The notes under the pieces were generated by a model. It saw only the letters and a list, made by a program, of their open reading frames with translations. It did not search any database and was not told where the DNA came from. The position numbers and the translations under genes are program-made. DNA of 24,285 nt from Pseudomonadota bacterium (lineage in GTDB: Bacteria > Pseudomonadota > Alphaproteobacteria > Rhizobiales > Devosiaceae): the NCBI GenBank assembly GCA_023415605.1, contig JAEZKB010000198.1, forward strand, positions 1-24,285. The letters run 5' to 3'. Shown here in pieces: positions 1-8,011 of the stretch. Position 1 is the stretch's first letter, and every line of letters begins with the position of its first letter.

Positions 1-162
1 CCCTATTTTCGGCCGGACCTCTTTGGCGAGGGGCTGGCGGTGGCCGTGCCAGCCGGCCACGACGCCGTACGCCAGGCGATCGACTATGGGCTGGTCAGGC
101 TCAAGGAGTCGGGGATGCTCGACGAGATCTATCTACGCTGGTTCCCGGTCAGCTTCTACTGA
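1..162 (+). CDS. Family 3 solute-binding protein, C-terminal end (partial)
   Basis: Only the last 53 codons are in the window; the reading frame is open from base 1 to TGA. The fragment reads as the final lobe of a periplasmic solute-binding protein of the SBP_bac_3 type (amino acid or polar compound ABC uptake). It has a strand like GLAVAVPAGHD, then a helix in which a short 'LKESGMLDEIYLRWF' stretch closes the protein, as is usual in this family. Ligand and transporter cannot be judged because the binding site and any permease genes lie upstream. The 3' end overlaps the convergent TerB-like gene by 7 bp. Family assignment rests on this short C-terminus alone. Confidence 0.6.
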   Translation, partial: PYFRPDLFGEGLAVAVPAGHDAVRQAIDYGLVRLKESGMLDEIYLRWFPVSFY

Positions 163-566
163 GCCTTCCGGTAGCGCGCCCGGGCGCCGACTTCGATGGC
201 GGCGGTGGTGAGGCGATCGAGGGTGAGGCGGTCGCGGATCATTTCGAGGAGGCGGAGTTCTTCCTGCTCGAGCAGCAGGTCCACGGCGGCGACTTCGACG
301 CAGAACGCATAGGCCGTGTCCTCAAGCCGCTTGGGCAGGGCGGCGACGGCAGTGTCGAGCAGGCCATCGATGCCGGCGGGTCCGTTGATATTGTCGATCG
401 CCTGGTTGGCGATGGCCGAGAGGCGCGAGCCGTCGTAACCGACGAAAACCGGCGCTTCGCCGACGATGGTGGCGATCCGCTCGAGTTCCTGATCGGTCAT
501 GGTCGCGTCGGACGACGCCGCCACAATCATCAGATGGATGAGCGCATCCTGTGCCGACAAAGCCAT
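156..566 (-). CDS. TerB-like (tellurite resistance B family) protein
   Basis: A 136-residue, mostly helical, probably cytosolic protein. The N-terminal part (MALSAQDALIHLMIVAASSD, then DQELERI) and the later LEDTAYAFCVEVAAVD...EEELRLLEMIRDRL-type pattern resemble the two acidic helical repeats of TerB-like domains, which are associated with metal binding and stress. I chose the ATG at 566 because the reverse strand has a GGGGA-type ribosome site just upstream; a longer reading to 668 would run through the lysK leader. It is divergent from lysK (146 bp between starts) and overlaps the end of the solute-binding protein gene by 7 bp. No other ter genes are near, so a specific role in tellurite resistance should not be assumed. 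The family call is good; the function is unknown. Confidence 0.7.
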   Translation of the reverse strand: MALSAQDALIHLMIVAASSDATMTDQELERIATIVGEAPVFVGYDGSRLSAIANQAIDNINGPAGIDGLLDTAVAALPKRLEDTAYAFCVEVAAVDLLLEQEELRLLEMIRDRLTLDRLTTAAIEVGARARYRKAQ

Positions 567-712
567 TGGTCGTCCCCGTTGCAAAAGCCCCGCATACCTA
601 GGAGCGGGTGCCCGGCTTGGCAAGAGCGCCGGGATGGGGCCCATTGACGGGGCATTCTGGGGGTGCAACAGAGCCTACTCCCGAAAATTCCGTCTCCGGA
701 AGGCCTGTTGCC

Positions 713-2323
713 GTGACTGCCGCCCCGCTTCCGCCGCTTGACCCTGCATTCTTCGATGCCGCTCAGACCGCCAAGGCCTGGCCCTTCGAGGAAGCGCGCA
801 AAATCGTGCGCCGGCTGCAGAAGACCGGCAAAAAGGAGGCGCTGTTCGAGACCGGTTACGGTCCCTCGGGGCTGCCGCATATCGGCACCTTCGGCGAAGT
901 GGCGCGCACCACCATGGTGCGGACCGCCTTCCGTCTGCTGACGCGCGACGAGATCCCGACCCGGCTCCTCTGCTTTTCGGACGATATGGACGGCATGCGC
1001 AAGATTCCGGACAATGTGCCGGATCGCTCGTTTCTCGAGCCGCATCTGCATAAGCCGCTGACCTCGGTGCCGAACCCGTTCGGCGGCGACTACGAGAGCT
1101 TTGGGCATCACAACAATGCAATGCTCCGGCGCTTCCTCGACACCTTCGGGTTCAATTACGAATTCGCCAGCGCAACCGACTACTACAAGTCGGGCAAGTT
1201 CGACGCCGCGCTGATCCGCGCTGCCGAAAAATACGACGAGATCATGGGCGTGATGCTGCCCACCCTCGGGCCGGAGCGGCAGGCGACCTATTCGCCATTC
1301 CTGCCGATTTCGCCATCGACCGGCCGCGTGCTTTACGTGCCGATGAAGGCGGTCGACGCCAAGGCCGGGACCATCACCTTCGACGACGAGGACGGCACCG
1401 AGGTGACGCTGCCGGTCACCGGCGGACACTGCAAGCTGCAGTGGAAGCCGGATTTCGGCATGCGCTGGTACGCACTGGGCGTCGATTTCGAGATGTTCGG
1501 CAAGGACCACCAGACCAACCAGCACGTCTATGACGCCATCTGCGAGATCCTCGGCGGCCATGCGCCGGAGCATTATGTCTACGAGCTCTTCCTCGACGAA
1601 GTCGGCCAGAAGATCTCGAAGTCCAAGGGCAATGGCCTCACCATCGACGAGTGGCTGACCTACGCGTCGCCGGAGAGCCTCGCGCTCTACATGTTCCAGA
1701 AGCCGCGCGTGGCCAAGCGGCTTTATTTCGACGTCATCCCGCGCGCGGTCGACGAGTACTACCAGTATGTCGCGAGCTATAGCGGTCAGGAGTCCGCGGC
1801 GGCGTTGGAGAACCCGGCGTTCCACATCCATTCGGGCAAGGTGCCGGTCATCGACATGCCGGTGACCTTCGGCCTGCTGCTCAACCTGGCGTCGGCCTCG
1901 AACGCGCACGACGTCTCGGTGATGTGGGGCTATCTGACTCGCCGCCTGCCGGGTGTCACGGCGGCGACCAATCCGGAACTCGACAGGCTGGCGGCCTATG
2001 CGGTGCGCTATTTCATCGACGAAGTGCTGCCCACCAAGACCTTCCGCGCCCCGACCGACAAGGAACGCGCCGCCCTGCAGGACCTGCACGACCAGCTGGC
2101 CGGCAAGGACGGCCTCGAGGCCAAGGAACTTCAAGACATCGTCTATGCCGTCGGCAATGCGCACCAGTTCGATCCGCTGCGTGACTGGTTCGGGGCGATC
2201 TACCAGGTGCTGCTCGGCGCCGATCAGGGCCCGCGGTTCGGCTCATTCGTGGCGCTTTACGGCGTCGAGGAAACCCGCAAGCTGATCGCCGACGCCCTGG
2301 CAGGGAAACTGGTGAAGGGCTGA
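713..2323 (+). CDS. lysK: Lysine--tRNA ligase, class I
   Basis: Charges tRNA-Lys with lysine in the cytosol. The 536-residue product is a class I enzyme, the type found in archaea and many alphaproteobacteria, rather than the class II LysS. The HIGH-like signature is HIGT at residues 56-59 within GPSGLPHIGTFGE. The KMSKS-like loop is KISKS at 300-304, followed by KGNG. The length fits class I enzymes. The frame is open back to an ATG at 608, but the GTG at 713 is preferred: GGAAGG at 698-703 lies 9 nt upstream and the extra 35 residues would be low-complexity leader sequence. The gene is divergent from the TerB-like gene and stops only 9 bp before the convergent membrane-protein gene, with no visible terminator. 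Very likely essential and constitutively expressed. Confidence 0.95.
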   Translation: MTAAPLPPLDPAFFDAAQTAKAWPFEEARKIVRRLQKTGKKEALFETGYGPSGLPHIGTFGEVARTTMVRTAFRLLTRDEIPTRLLCFSDDMDGMRKIPDNVPDRSFLEPHLHKPLTSVPNPFGGDYESFGHHNNAMLRRFLDTFGFNYEFASATDYYKSGKFDAALIRAAEKYDEIMGVMLPTLGPERQATYSPFLPISPSTGRVLYVPMKAVDAKAGTITFDDEDGTEVTLPVTGGHCKLQWKPDFGMRWYALGVDFEMFGKDHQTNQHVYDAICEILGGHAPEHYVYELFLDEVGQKISKSKGNGLTIDEWLTYASPESLALYMFQKPRVAKRLYFDVIPRAVDEYYQYVASYSGQESAAALENPAFHIHSGKVPVIDMPVTFGLLLNLASASNAHDVSVMWGYLTRRLPGVTAATNPELDRLAAYAVRYFIDEVLPTKTFRAPTDKERAALQDLHDQLAGKDGLEAKELQDIVYAVGNAHQFDPLRDWFGAIYQVLLGADQGPRFGSFVALYGVEETRKLIADALAGKLVKG

Positions 2324-2332
2324 GCCTAGCCC

Positions 2333-2953
2333 TCACTCCAGCATATCGGGCGGGTATTTCGGGCTGTAGGAGCCCGGCTCGTTCTTGGTCGCCGTTTCCC
2401 AGGCCGGCCAGACGAAGAGGGCGCCGAACAGCACCATCTGCAGTGGCTCCCAGCTGCGCGCGATCGCCGCAAGGATCAGCGGCAGCACGATAAAGAGCCC
2501 GGCAGCGGCAACCAGCGCCACGCGCAGCACCGTCGAGCGCCCCGGACTGTTGCCGCGGCTGAAGCGGATGCGACGGGCATCGCCGGAGACGATTAGCCGA
2601 TGATGCAAGTCGGTGATGAAGTCGAAAAATGCCTCGTGACGCGACGCGTCGGGCAGACCCCGGTCGCTCCACGTGCCGACGTTGAGCACCGAGCCGTTGC
2701 GGAAGGTAATGGCGCACTGCGCCAGCTTGCCCTGCCGATAGACGAGGGCGCTCGAGAGATTGATCGCGTCGATATCGGCATAGGGCCGGTAACCCCAGCG
2801 ACCATCCTGCGTATAGGAGAGTTTCTCGACGCCGGGCATGATGCCCTCGTCGGTAAGCTTCCAGAAGAGGCCCCCGCGGTGGCGCAGGAACAGGTCATAG
2901 CGGCGCGGTTCCGGCTGCTCGGGCACGCTGGCCGTAGCAGCCGGGTCGCTCAT
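2333..2953 (-). CDS. Hypothetical membrane protein coupled to the S24 repressor
   Basis: I do not recognise this family. The 206-residue product has a soluble N-terminal part with a beta-rich character (RYDLFLRHRGGLFWKLTDEG to about residue 125), resembling membrane proteins that carry a PH-like domain. Two hydrophobic segments follow at about 142-165 and 168-184, then a short polar tail. The start ATG at 2953 overlaps the TGA of the upstream repressor gene (ATGA), so the two are probably translationally coupled and share a promoter. No convincing ribosome site is seen at this start, which fits coupling. No enzymatic motif is visible. The coupling suggests that the repressor or its inducing signal relates to this protein, but that is inference. 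Confidence 0.7.
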   Translation of the reverse strand: MSDPAATASVPEQPEPRRYDLFLRHRGGLFWKLTDEGIMPGVEKLSYTQDGRWGYRPYADIDAINLSSALVYRQGKLAQCAITFRNGSVLNVGTWSDRGLPDASRHEAFFDFITDLHHRLIVSGDARRIRFSRGNSPGRSTVLRVALVAAAGLFIVLPLILAAIARSWEPLQMVLFGALFVWPAWETATKNEPGSYSPKYPPDMLE

Positions 2954-3594
2954 TGGCTGGCCCAGGTGATCCGCGCCATCCACTCCACGTCGGTCTTGGG
3001 AATGATGCGCGGCTTGTAGGCCGGATTGATCGAATGCAGCTCGATGACGTTTGCCGTCTCGCGCGCCAGCACTTTGATCATCACCTCGCCGCCGATGGTT
3101 TTAACCACGACGCGATCGCCGCGCCGCGGATCCTGTCCAGGTGAGACGATGACGCGGTCGCCGGCGCGATAGAGCGGCTCCATCGAGTCGCCGGAGACTT
3201 CGAGCGCATAGGTACCGTCGCCCGCGACGCTGGGCAGTTGCACCTCGTCCCAGCCCTCGCCTGCCGGATGGCCGGCGCTGTCGAAAAAGCCGCCCGAACC
3301 GGCCTGCGCTAGGCCGAGCAGCGGCACATAGGTATAGGGGGAGGGGGGCGGGGGCGCGAGGTGGACATAGCTGCCGGCGGCCACGAACTGGTCGAAACTC
3401 TCGCCCACGGCCTCGAGTACCTTCGCGAGGCTTTCGGTCGACGGCCACCGATCGCGGCCGTCCTTGCTGACGCGCTTGGACTTGTTGAATGCAGTCGCAT
3501 CCAGCCCGGCGAGCTTCGCCAGCCCGGAGGCCGAAAGCCCGTTCCGCTCGGCCAGTGCGTCGATCGCATCCCAGATGGCGCTATGCGTCAGCAT
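2950..3594 (-). CDS. XRE-type repressor with S24 (LexA-like) peptidase domain
   Basis: A 214-residue regulator of the LexA/CI group. The N-terminal helix-turn-helix covers about residues 5-70 (NGLSASGLAKLAGLDATAFN followed by KSKR). The C-terminal S24 domain starts near residue 88. The catalytic dyad is Ser137 in VSGDSMEP and Lys174 in GGEVMIKVL, a spacing of 37 residues as in LexA and UmuD. An Ala-Gly pair at 98-99 in GLAQAGSGG is a plausible self-cleavage site. The frame extends to 3705, but the ATG at 3594 is where recognisable HTH sequence begins and lies about 50 nt downstream of a credible promoter; the longer version would translate the promoter. It is probably autoregulated through the direct repeats at 3611-3646. 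Targets beyond its own operon are unknown; it is not the canonical LexA, because its HTH is not of the winged LexA type. Confidence 0.9.
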   Translation of the reverse strand: MLTHSAIWDAIDALAERNGLSASGLAKLAGLDATAFNKSKRVSKDGRDRWPSTESLAKVLEAVGESFDQFVAAGSYVHLAPPPPSPYTYVPLLGLAQAGSGGFFDSAGHPAGEGWDEVQLPSVAGDGTYALEVSGDSMEPLYRAGDRVIVSPGQDPRRGDRVVVKTIGGEVMIKVLARETANVIELHSINPAYKPRIIPKTDVEWMARITWASQ

Positions 3595-3610
3595 ACGTAG
3601 TTGACCAGAG

Positions 3611-3646
3611 GGCTGGAGGAAAGTTGTCCCAAGGCTGGAAGAAAGT
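3611..3646. promoter_or_regulatory. Direct-repeat operator candidate for the S24 repressor
   Basis: Two copies of GGCTGGARGAAAGT at 3611-3624 and 3633-3646 match at 13 of 14 positions. Their starts are 22 bp apart, about two helical turns, so they face the same side of the DNA. A shorter copy, GGCTGGA, occurs at 3664. The pair lies between the predicted start of transcription of the repressor gene and its ATG, the expected place for an autorepression operator. Binding is inferred. Confidence 0.45.
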
Positions 3647-3649
3647 CCT

Positions 3650-3678
3650 AGTATCATGGACAGGGCTGGATTTGTAAA
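3650..3678 (-). promoter_or_regulatory. Predicted sigma-70 promoter of the S24 repressor operon
   Basis: Read on the minus strand, TTTACA (3678-3673, five of six with TTGACA) and GATACT (3655-3650, four of six with TATAAT) are separated by exactly 17 nt. The predicted start of transcription is near 3643, inside the proximal direct repeat and about 50 nt upstream of the ATG. Confidence 0.5.
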
Positions 3679-3686
3679 CCCCGAGG

Positions 3687-3715
3687 TTGAGACTCCTTCT
3701 GGCATTCACTAGGGT
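3687..3715 (+). promoter_or_regulatory. Weak predicted promoter for the DUF952-pyrD operon
   Basis: TTGAGA at 3687-3692, a 17-nt spacer, then TAGGGT at 3710-3715, 24 nt upstream of the DUF952 start codon. The -35 is good and the -10 poor (three of six). It is divergent from the repressor promoter, so repressor bound to the GGCTGGA repeats could in principle affect it. Confidence 0.3.
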
Positions 3716-3739
3716 CCGCTTCGCTTCGAGGAGGCCGCG

Positions 3740-4105
3740 ATGACGACGCCGATGCGCAACCCGGAATTCATCTACAAGATTGCCAGCGTTGACAATTTCG
3801 CCGCTGCAAAAGCCGCCGGCACCTACACGGGCATGCCGATCGACGCCCAGGACGGCTTCATTCACTTCTCGACCGCGGCGCAACTGGCCGAGACCCTGAG
3901 CCTCCACTTCAAGGGCCAGGCCGGGCTCGTGCTCTTCCAGGTGCGCAGCGTCGACATGGGGTCGAAGCTGGTGTTTGAACCGTCCCGGGGAGGCCAATTG
4001 TTCCCGCACGTCTACGGGTCTTTCCCGATGTCGCATGTGACCTGGCAGGGCACCGTCGATGTCGGTCCGGATGGCAGCGTGACGCTGCCCGCGGAGGTCG
4101 TATGA
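3740..4105 (+). CDS. DUF952 domain-containing protein
   Basis: A 121-residue cytosolic protein covering one complete DUF952 domain. The family core is clear: FIYKIAS at the start, then DGFIHFSTAAQLAET in the first half, and a C-terminal LFPHVYGSFPMSHV stretch. The biochemical role of DUF952 is not established. The start is supported by GAGGAGG about 6 nt upstream. The stop overlaps the pyrD start (ATGA), so the two genes are translationally coupled. DUF952 next to pyrD is a familiar arrangement in Hyphomicrobiales, which suggests a housekeeping or nucleotide-linked role without showing one. Confidence 0.9.
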   Translation: MTTPMRNPEFIYKIASVDNFAAAKAAGTYTGMPIDAQDGFIHFSTAAQLAETLSLHFKGQAGLVLFQVRSVDMGSKLVFEPSRGGQLFPHVYGSFPMSHVTWQGTVDVGPDGSVTLPAEVV

Positions 4106-5205
4106 TCTTTTCCCGTCTATCGCCGCTCCTCAAGATGCCGCTGGTCAAGACCCTGACCCGCGACACACTGTTGAAGATGGACCCCGAGATCGCGCATGGG
4201 GCCACCATCAATGCCTTGCGGCTCGGACTCGCGCCCGAGCAGGATTTTGCCGATCCGATGGAGCTCAAGACATCGCTTGTGGGTCTCGATCTCAAGAACC
4301 CGGTCGGCATGGCGGCGGGCTTCGACAAGAATGCCGAGGTGCCAATGCCGCTGGCACGCATGGGTTTCGGCATGGTCGAGATCGGCACGGTGACGCCGCG
4401 CCCACAGCAGGGCAACCCCAAGCCGCGGCTCTTTCGCGTGCCGGAGGCCGAAGGCGTCATCAACCGCATGGGCTTCAACAATGAAGGTCATGACGCGGTG
4501 TTTGCGCGCCTCAAGGGTGCGCATGTGCCCGGCGTGCTCGGGGTGAACATCGGGGCCAACAAGGACTCCGAAGATTTCGTCGCTGATTATGTAAAGGGCG
4601 TGCTGCGCTTTGCCGAGGTTGCGGATTATCTCACCGTCAACATCTCCTCGCCCAATACGCCGGGGCTGCGAAACCTGCAGGGCGACGAGGCACTGCGGCG
4701 CCTCTTGGGCGAGGTGCTGAAGGCGCGCAGCAAGGCCAGCGTGCGCGTCCCCGTCTTGCTGAAGCTGGCGCCGGACCTTGACGAGACGGCGCTCGATGGC
4801 ATCGCCCGCGTGATCGGCGAGACCGATCTCGACGGACTGATCGTTTCCAATACCACCATCACCCGTGACGCGGTGCTGGACATGGAGAACGCCACCCAGA
4901 CGGGCGGCCTGTCGGGGAAGCCGCTATTTCCCCTGGCCACGCAGAAGCTGGCGCAGGTGCGCCAGCGCGTCGGCAGTCTGCCTATTGTCGGCGTCGGCGG
5001 TATCTGGTCGCCGGAAACGGCTCTGCAGAAGTTCGAAGCCGGCGCGGATGCCATCCAGCTCTACTCGGCCCTGGTGTTCGGCGGCCTCGACCTGCTCGAC
5101 CGTATCAAGCGCGGCCTGGCAGCAGCGGTGCGGGCCGAGGGCAAGACCAACATCTCTGAGCTCGTCGGACGCCGGACTGACGCGTGGGCACGGGGTGAAG
5201 CCTAG
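4102..5205 (+). CDS. pyrD: Dihydroorotate dehydrogenase (quinone), class 2
   Basis: Catalyses the fourth step of pyrimidine synthesis, oxidising dihydroorotate to orotate and passing electrons to the quinone pool; class 2 enzymes associate with the inner membrane. The 367-residue product has the expected length, including the N-terminal helical extension (about 1-45) that distinguishes class 2. Visible motifs are NPVGMAAGFDKNAEV at 66-80 (FMN and substrate binding), NISSPNTPGLRNLQ at 180-193 (catalytic Ser region), LLKLAPDL, and VGVGGIWSPETA in the FMN phosphate-binding loop. It is coupled to the DUF952 gene by a 4-nt overlap. Its TAG stop lies in a CTAG that also provides the stop of the convergent MATE gene. 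Confidence 0.97.
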   Translation: MIFSRLSPLLKMPLVKTLTRDTLLKMDPEIAHGATINALRLGLAPEQDFADPMELKTSLVGLDLKNPVGMAAGFDKNAEVPMPLARMGFGMVEIGTVTPRPQQGNPKPRLFRVPEAEGVINRMGFNNEGHDAVFARLKGAHVPGVLGVNIGANKDSEDFVADYVKGVLRFAEVADYLTVNISSPNTPGLRNLQGDEALRRLLGEVLKARSKASVRVPVLLKLAPDLDETALDGIARVIGETDLDGLIVSNTTITRDAVLDMENATQTGGLSGKPLFPLATQKLAQVRQRVGSLPIVGVGGIWSPETALQKFEAGADAIQLYSALVFGGLDLLDRIKRGLAAAVRAEGKTNISELVGRRTDAWARGEA

Positions 5206-6542
5206 GCGAAGAGCTCCGGCTTCCGCCGGTCCAGCGCCTGCCAGTAATAGGCGCCACGGGCGAGAAAGAAGATGTGGATGGAGAGCCACAGGCCGACATT
5301 GCCCAGCGCCGGCTGGAGCAGGAGGCAGGCGACGAGGAACACTCCGAGCGAGGCGATCATGCCGTTGCGCATGGTGACATTGAGCGTCGAGCCGATCAGA
5401 ATACCATCATAGACGAAGGCCGGCATGCCGGTGAGCGATGACAGCGCCGCGATCCAGAGGAAATCGCGCGCGTAGGCCCGCACCGGTTCGCTGGTGGTCA
5501 TGAAGTCGATGACCCAGGTGCCGCCGACGAACCACACCAGCGCCAGCCCCACCGAGATGACCAAGCCCCAGCGCATCGCGAGGGCGTAGGCACGTTCATA
5601 GGCCGGTCGATAATTGGCCCCCACGGCCTTGCCGCAAAGGGCTTCGGCCGACTGCGCCATGCCGTCGAGGAAGTAGCCTGAGATCATCAGGGAGTTGAGG
5701 AGGATGGCGTTCGCTGAAAGCGCCACCTCGCCCATGCGCGAGCCCTGCGCGGCAAAGAACGCATAGGCGCCCATCAGTGCGATCGAGCGCAGCATCAGGT
5801 CGCGCGAGAGGCCGAACATGCGGCGCAGCCCGGTTGCATCCAGCAGTTCGGTCGGATGGATCAGCGGCAGGATCTTGCCCAACCCGCCGAAGTGGCGGAT
5901 GACCAGCGCAACACCCAGTAGCGCTGCCGCGGCCTGGCCCAGCACGGTGCCGAGCGCCGCGCCAAAGATGCCCCAGCCGAAGGCATAAACGAAGGTGATC
6001 GAGAGGGCGATGTCGATGAGGTGGATGATCAGCTGCAGCATCATGCCGGTGCGAGCATTGCCGCGGCCATAATACCAGCCGAGCAGGGCGTAGTTGACCA
6101 GCGAAAACGGCGCCGACCAGATGCGGACGTGGAAATACTCGGCCAGCGCCGCGGCTACCCCTTCGGTGGGCGGCGCCAGCGCGAGATTGGTGACCGCCAG
6201 CAGTGGTCCGGCAAGGATGATCATTGCGACGCCGGCGATCAGCGCCACCGCGACGGCGCGGCTGAAATGGATCAGCCCGTCAGCCGGGTCGCGCGCGCCA
6301 ACTGCCTGCGCAGTGAGGCCCGCGGTGCCGGTGCGCAGAAAATAGGCCATCGAGAAGATGAAATCGAAGGCCAGCGCGCCCAGCACCAGGCCGCCGAGCA
6401 GCGCCGCATCGCCCAGCCGGCCTATGACGGTGATGTCGTTGAGGCCGGCCAGCGGCTCGGTAATGAAGGCGATCGAGGCCGGCAGCGCGATGCGCCAGAC
6501 GTCGCGCGACCGGACCTCGAAAGGGTAGCTCGGGCGGCTCAA
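5202..6542 (-). CDS. MATE family efflux transporter (DinF-like)
   Basis: A 446-residue inner-membrane protein with about twelve hydrophobic segments, the normal length for the multidrug and toxic compound extrusion family. The N-terminus (RDVWRIALPASIAFITEPLA, then GLNDITVIGRLGDAAL) is typical of the DinF branch. These transporters export organic cations or other toxic compounds in exchange for Na+ or H+; the substrate here is unknown. The start is a TTG at 6542 overlapping the TGA of the SDR gene (TTGA). There is no in-frame ATG or GTG before the first membrane helix, and the family's N-terminus begins here, so I accept the TTG. The stop overlaps the pyrD stop at CTAG. It forms a coupled minus-strand unit with the SDR gene. 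Confidence 0.93.
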   Translation of the reverse strand: MSRPSYPFEVRSRDVWRIALPASIAFITEPLAGLNDITVIGRLGDAALLGGLVLGALAFDFIFSMAYFLRTGTAGLTAQAVGARDPADGLIHFSRAVAVALIAGVAMIILAGPLLAVTNLALAPPTEGVAAALAEYFHVRIWSAPFSLVNYALLGWYYGRGNARTGMMLQLIIHLIDIALSITFVYAFGWGIFGAALGTVLGQAAAALLGVALVIRHFGGLGKILPLIHPTELLDATGLRRMFGLSRDLMLRSIALMGAYAFFAAQGSRMGEVALSANAILLNSLMISGYFLDGMAQSAEALCGKAVGANYRPAYERAYALAMRWGLVISVGLALVWFVGGTWVIDFMTTSEPVRAYARDFLWIAALSSLTGMPAFVYDGILIGSTLNVTMRNGMIASLGVFLVACLLLQPALGNVGLWLSIHIFFLARGAYYWQALDRRKPELFA

Positions 6543-7291
6543 TTCTTCCGCACGACGGTGGTCCGGGCGGGGATTTGTGCGGTGCAGGTGACTTCGAGGA
6601 AGCCGATATTGATATGCGGCGGCTGGTTGGCAATGAACCAGGCGAGGTCGGCGATGTTTTCGGGGAGGATCGGCTCAATGCCCTCGTAGAACTTCTCGTT
6701 GGCCGCGTCGTCGCCATAGGTACGGACCTTGGTGAACTCGGTCTTGGCGAGGCCCGGCTCCAGCGCGGTGACGCGGATGTCGCCGCCGCCGAGGTCGGTG
6801 CGGAGGTTCTCCGAGAAGTTGTGCACGAAGGCCTTGGTGCCGCCATAGACATTGCCGCCCGGATAGGCGAGGCGGCCGGCGATCGAGCCCACATTGATGA
6901 TCGAAGCGCCGCGACCAGCCGCCTGCAGCAGCGGCAGCACGGCCATGGTGGTGTAGAGCAGGCCCTTGATATTGGTATCGATCATGGTCTCCCAGTCCTC
7001 GAACCGGGTGTTCGGGATCGGCGTGGAACCGAGGGCGAGGCCGCCATTGTTGAAAAGGCACATGATCGGCCGGAACTCGGCCGGCAGGCCGGCGACGGCA
7101 GCTTCGACGCTGGCTTTCTCGGTCAAGTCCATACGCGCACCGTGGATGAGGCCGGGGAACTCGGCGGCCAGGGCATCGAGCCGCTCCTGCCGGCGACCGG
7201 TGGCGACGACCTTCCAGCCATTCCGGGCGAAGAGCCGCGCCGTGGCGGCGCCAAAGCCGGAGGTGGCGCCGGTTACGAAAATCACAGGCAT
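6539..7291 (-). CDS. SDR family oxidoreductase, YdfG-like
   Basis: A 250-residue classical short-chain dehydrogenase/reductase. The Rossmann signature TGATSGFG is at residues 7-14. The NNGG motif at 81-84 replaces the usual NNAG. The catalytic triad is Ser136, Tyr149 and Lys153 (VYGGTK). RR at 33-34 after the second strand suggests NADPH preference. The overall pattern and the C-terminal region (ILPENIADLAWFIANQPPHI) resemble the YdfG group, NADP-dependent reductases of 3-hydroxy acids and malonic semialdehyde; the true substrate is not shown. The ATG at 7291 has a GGAG ribosome site close upstream. It follows the kinase gene by 9 bp and is coupled to the MATE gene, so the three probably form one operon. 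Confidence 0.92.
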   Translation of the reverse strand: MPVIFVTGATSGFGAATARLFARNGWKVVATGRRQERLDALAAEFPGLIHGARMDLTEKASVEAAVAGLPAEFRPIMCLFNNGGLALGSTPIPNTRFEDWETMIDTNIKGLLYTTMAVLPLLQAAGRGASIINVGSIAGRLAYPGGNVYGGTKAFVHNFSENLRTDLGGGDIRVTALEPGLAKTEFTKVRTYGDDAANEKFYEGIEPILPENIADLAWFIANQPPHINIGFLEVTCTAQIPARTTVVRKN

Positions 7292-7300
7292 TGGAGGCTC

Positions 7301-7963
7301 CTAGAGGTCGGTCACGAGGTCGATGGCGATATCGGCGCGCCCGCGTGAGCGCGCGACAAGGTCATAGTTGGCGAGATCAACCCGTTCAATATGTTCGCGG
7401 TTACGCTCTTCGGAGAATAGGCCATGCTCGGCGTGGCGCTTGAGCAAGCGGGCCCGGACCTTTTCGCGCGGGACATCGATTAAGACAGCGAGATCGAGCT
7501 GCGGTTTCACGCCATGCCAGGGCGGGTCGGGAAGCAGGAGGTAGTTGCCTTCGACCACCAGAATTCGCGCTTCCGCCGCAACGATGAATGCATTCTGAAC
7601 GACATCTTCGATGGCGCGGGAGTAGCCGGGACCAGAAACCGGTCCGGTTGCGGCCTTGAGTTCGGAAATGAACGCCGCGAAGGCTTCGCCCTCGAAGGTG
7701 TGCGGCGCGCCCTTGTCCTTGACCGTGCCCAGAGCTTCGAGCTTGGCGTGGAGCATGTGGAACCCGTCCATCGGCACATAGGCGGCGACGGGGCCAAGGG
7801 CAGCGACGAGTTCGGTGGCGAGAGTGGACTTGCCGACGCCGGGGCCGCCGGCAATGCCGATGGCGACCCGGCGGTCGGCGGGGAGGGTCTGCGCCTGACC
7901 GACCAGGAACGTGAGCGCTGCCTGAGGTGTTAGGGAGAGCACTTGCTGGTTGTCTGCGGCCAA
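7301..7963 (-). CDS. P-loop nucleoside/sugar kinase family protein (YggC/FrcK-like)
   Basis: A 220-residue P-loop kinase related to uridine kinase and pantothenate kinase. The Walker A motif is GGPGVGKST at about residues 39-47, followed by a substrate region with VPMDGFHM and a Walker B-like ILVVEGNYLLL. A later lid region contains VRARLLKRH. This matches the family annotated as nucleoside triphosphate hydrolase or YggC/FrcK-like kinases; the phosphate acceptor is not known. The frame is open far upstream, but the true start is very probably the TTG at 7963, because GGAGGAG (7977-7971 on the minus strand) lies 7 nt before it and longer versions would overlap the helicase gene. The next start upstream on the plus strand is the divergent helicase TTG, 48 bp away. 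Confidence 0.85.
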   Translation of the reverse strand: MAADNQQVLSLTPQAALTFLVGQAQTLPADRRVAIGIAGGPGVGKSTLATELVAALGPVAAYVPMDGFHMLHAKLEALGTVKDKGAPHTFEGEAFAAFISELKAATGPVSGPGYSRAIEDVVQNAFIVAAEARILVVEGNYLLLPDPPWHGVKPQLDLAVLIDVPREKVRARLLKRHAEHGLFSEERNREHIERVDLANYDLVARSRGRADIAIDLVTDL

Positions 7964-8011
7964 GACTAGTCTCCTCCTTCCGCCGGTCTTTCCGAGTTTA
8001 CCGAGTTCCGC

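Noticed and set aside
644..672. TTGACG as -35 of a lysK promoter
   Set aside because: No credible -10 at 16-18 nt spacing.
608..712. ATG at 608 as the lysK start
   Set aside because: The GTG at 713 has a GGAAGG site at good spacing, and the extra 35 residues do not look like class I LysRS sequence.
530..2164. Long open frame of 544 codons antisense to lysK
   Set aside because: It is the high-GC shadow of a certain gene; the composition is Arg/Gly/His-rich, with no recognisable domain.
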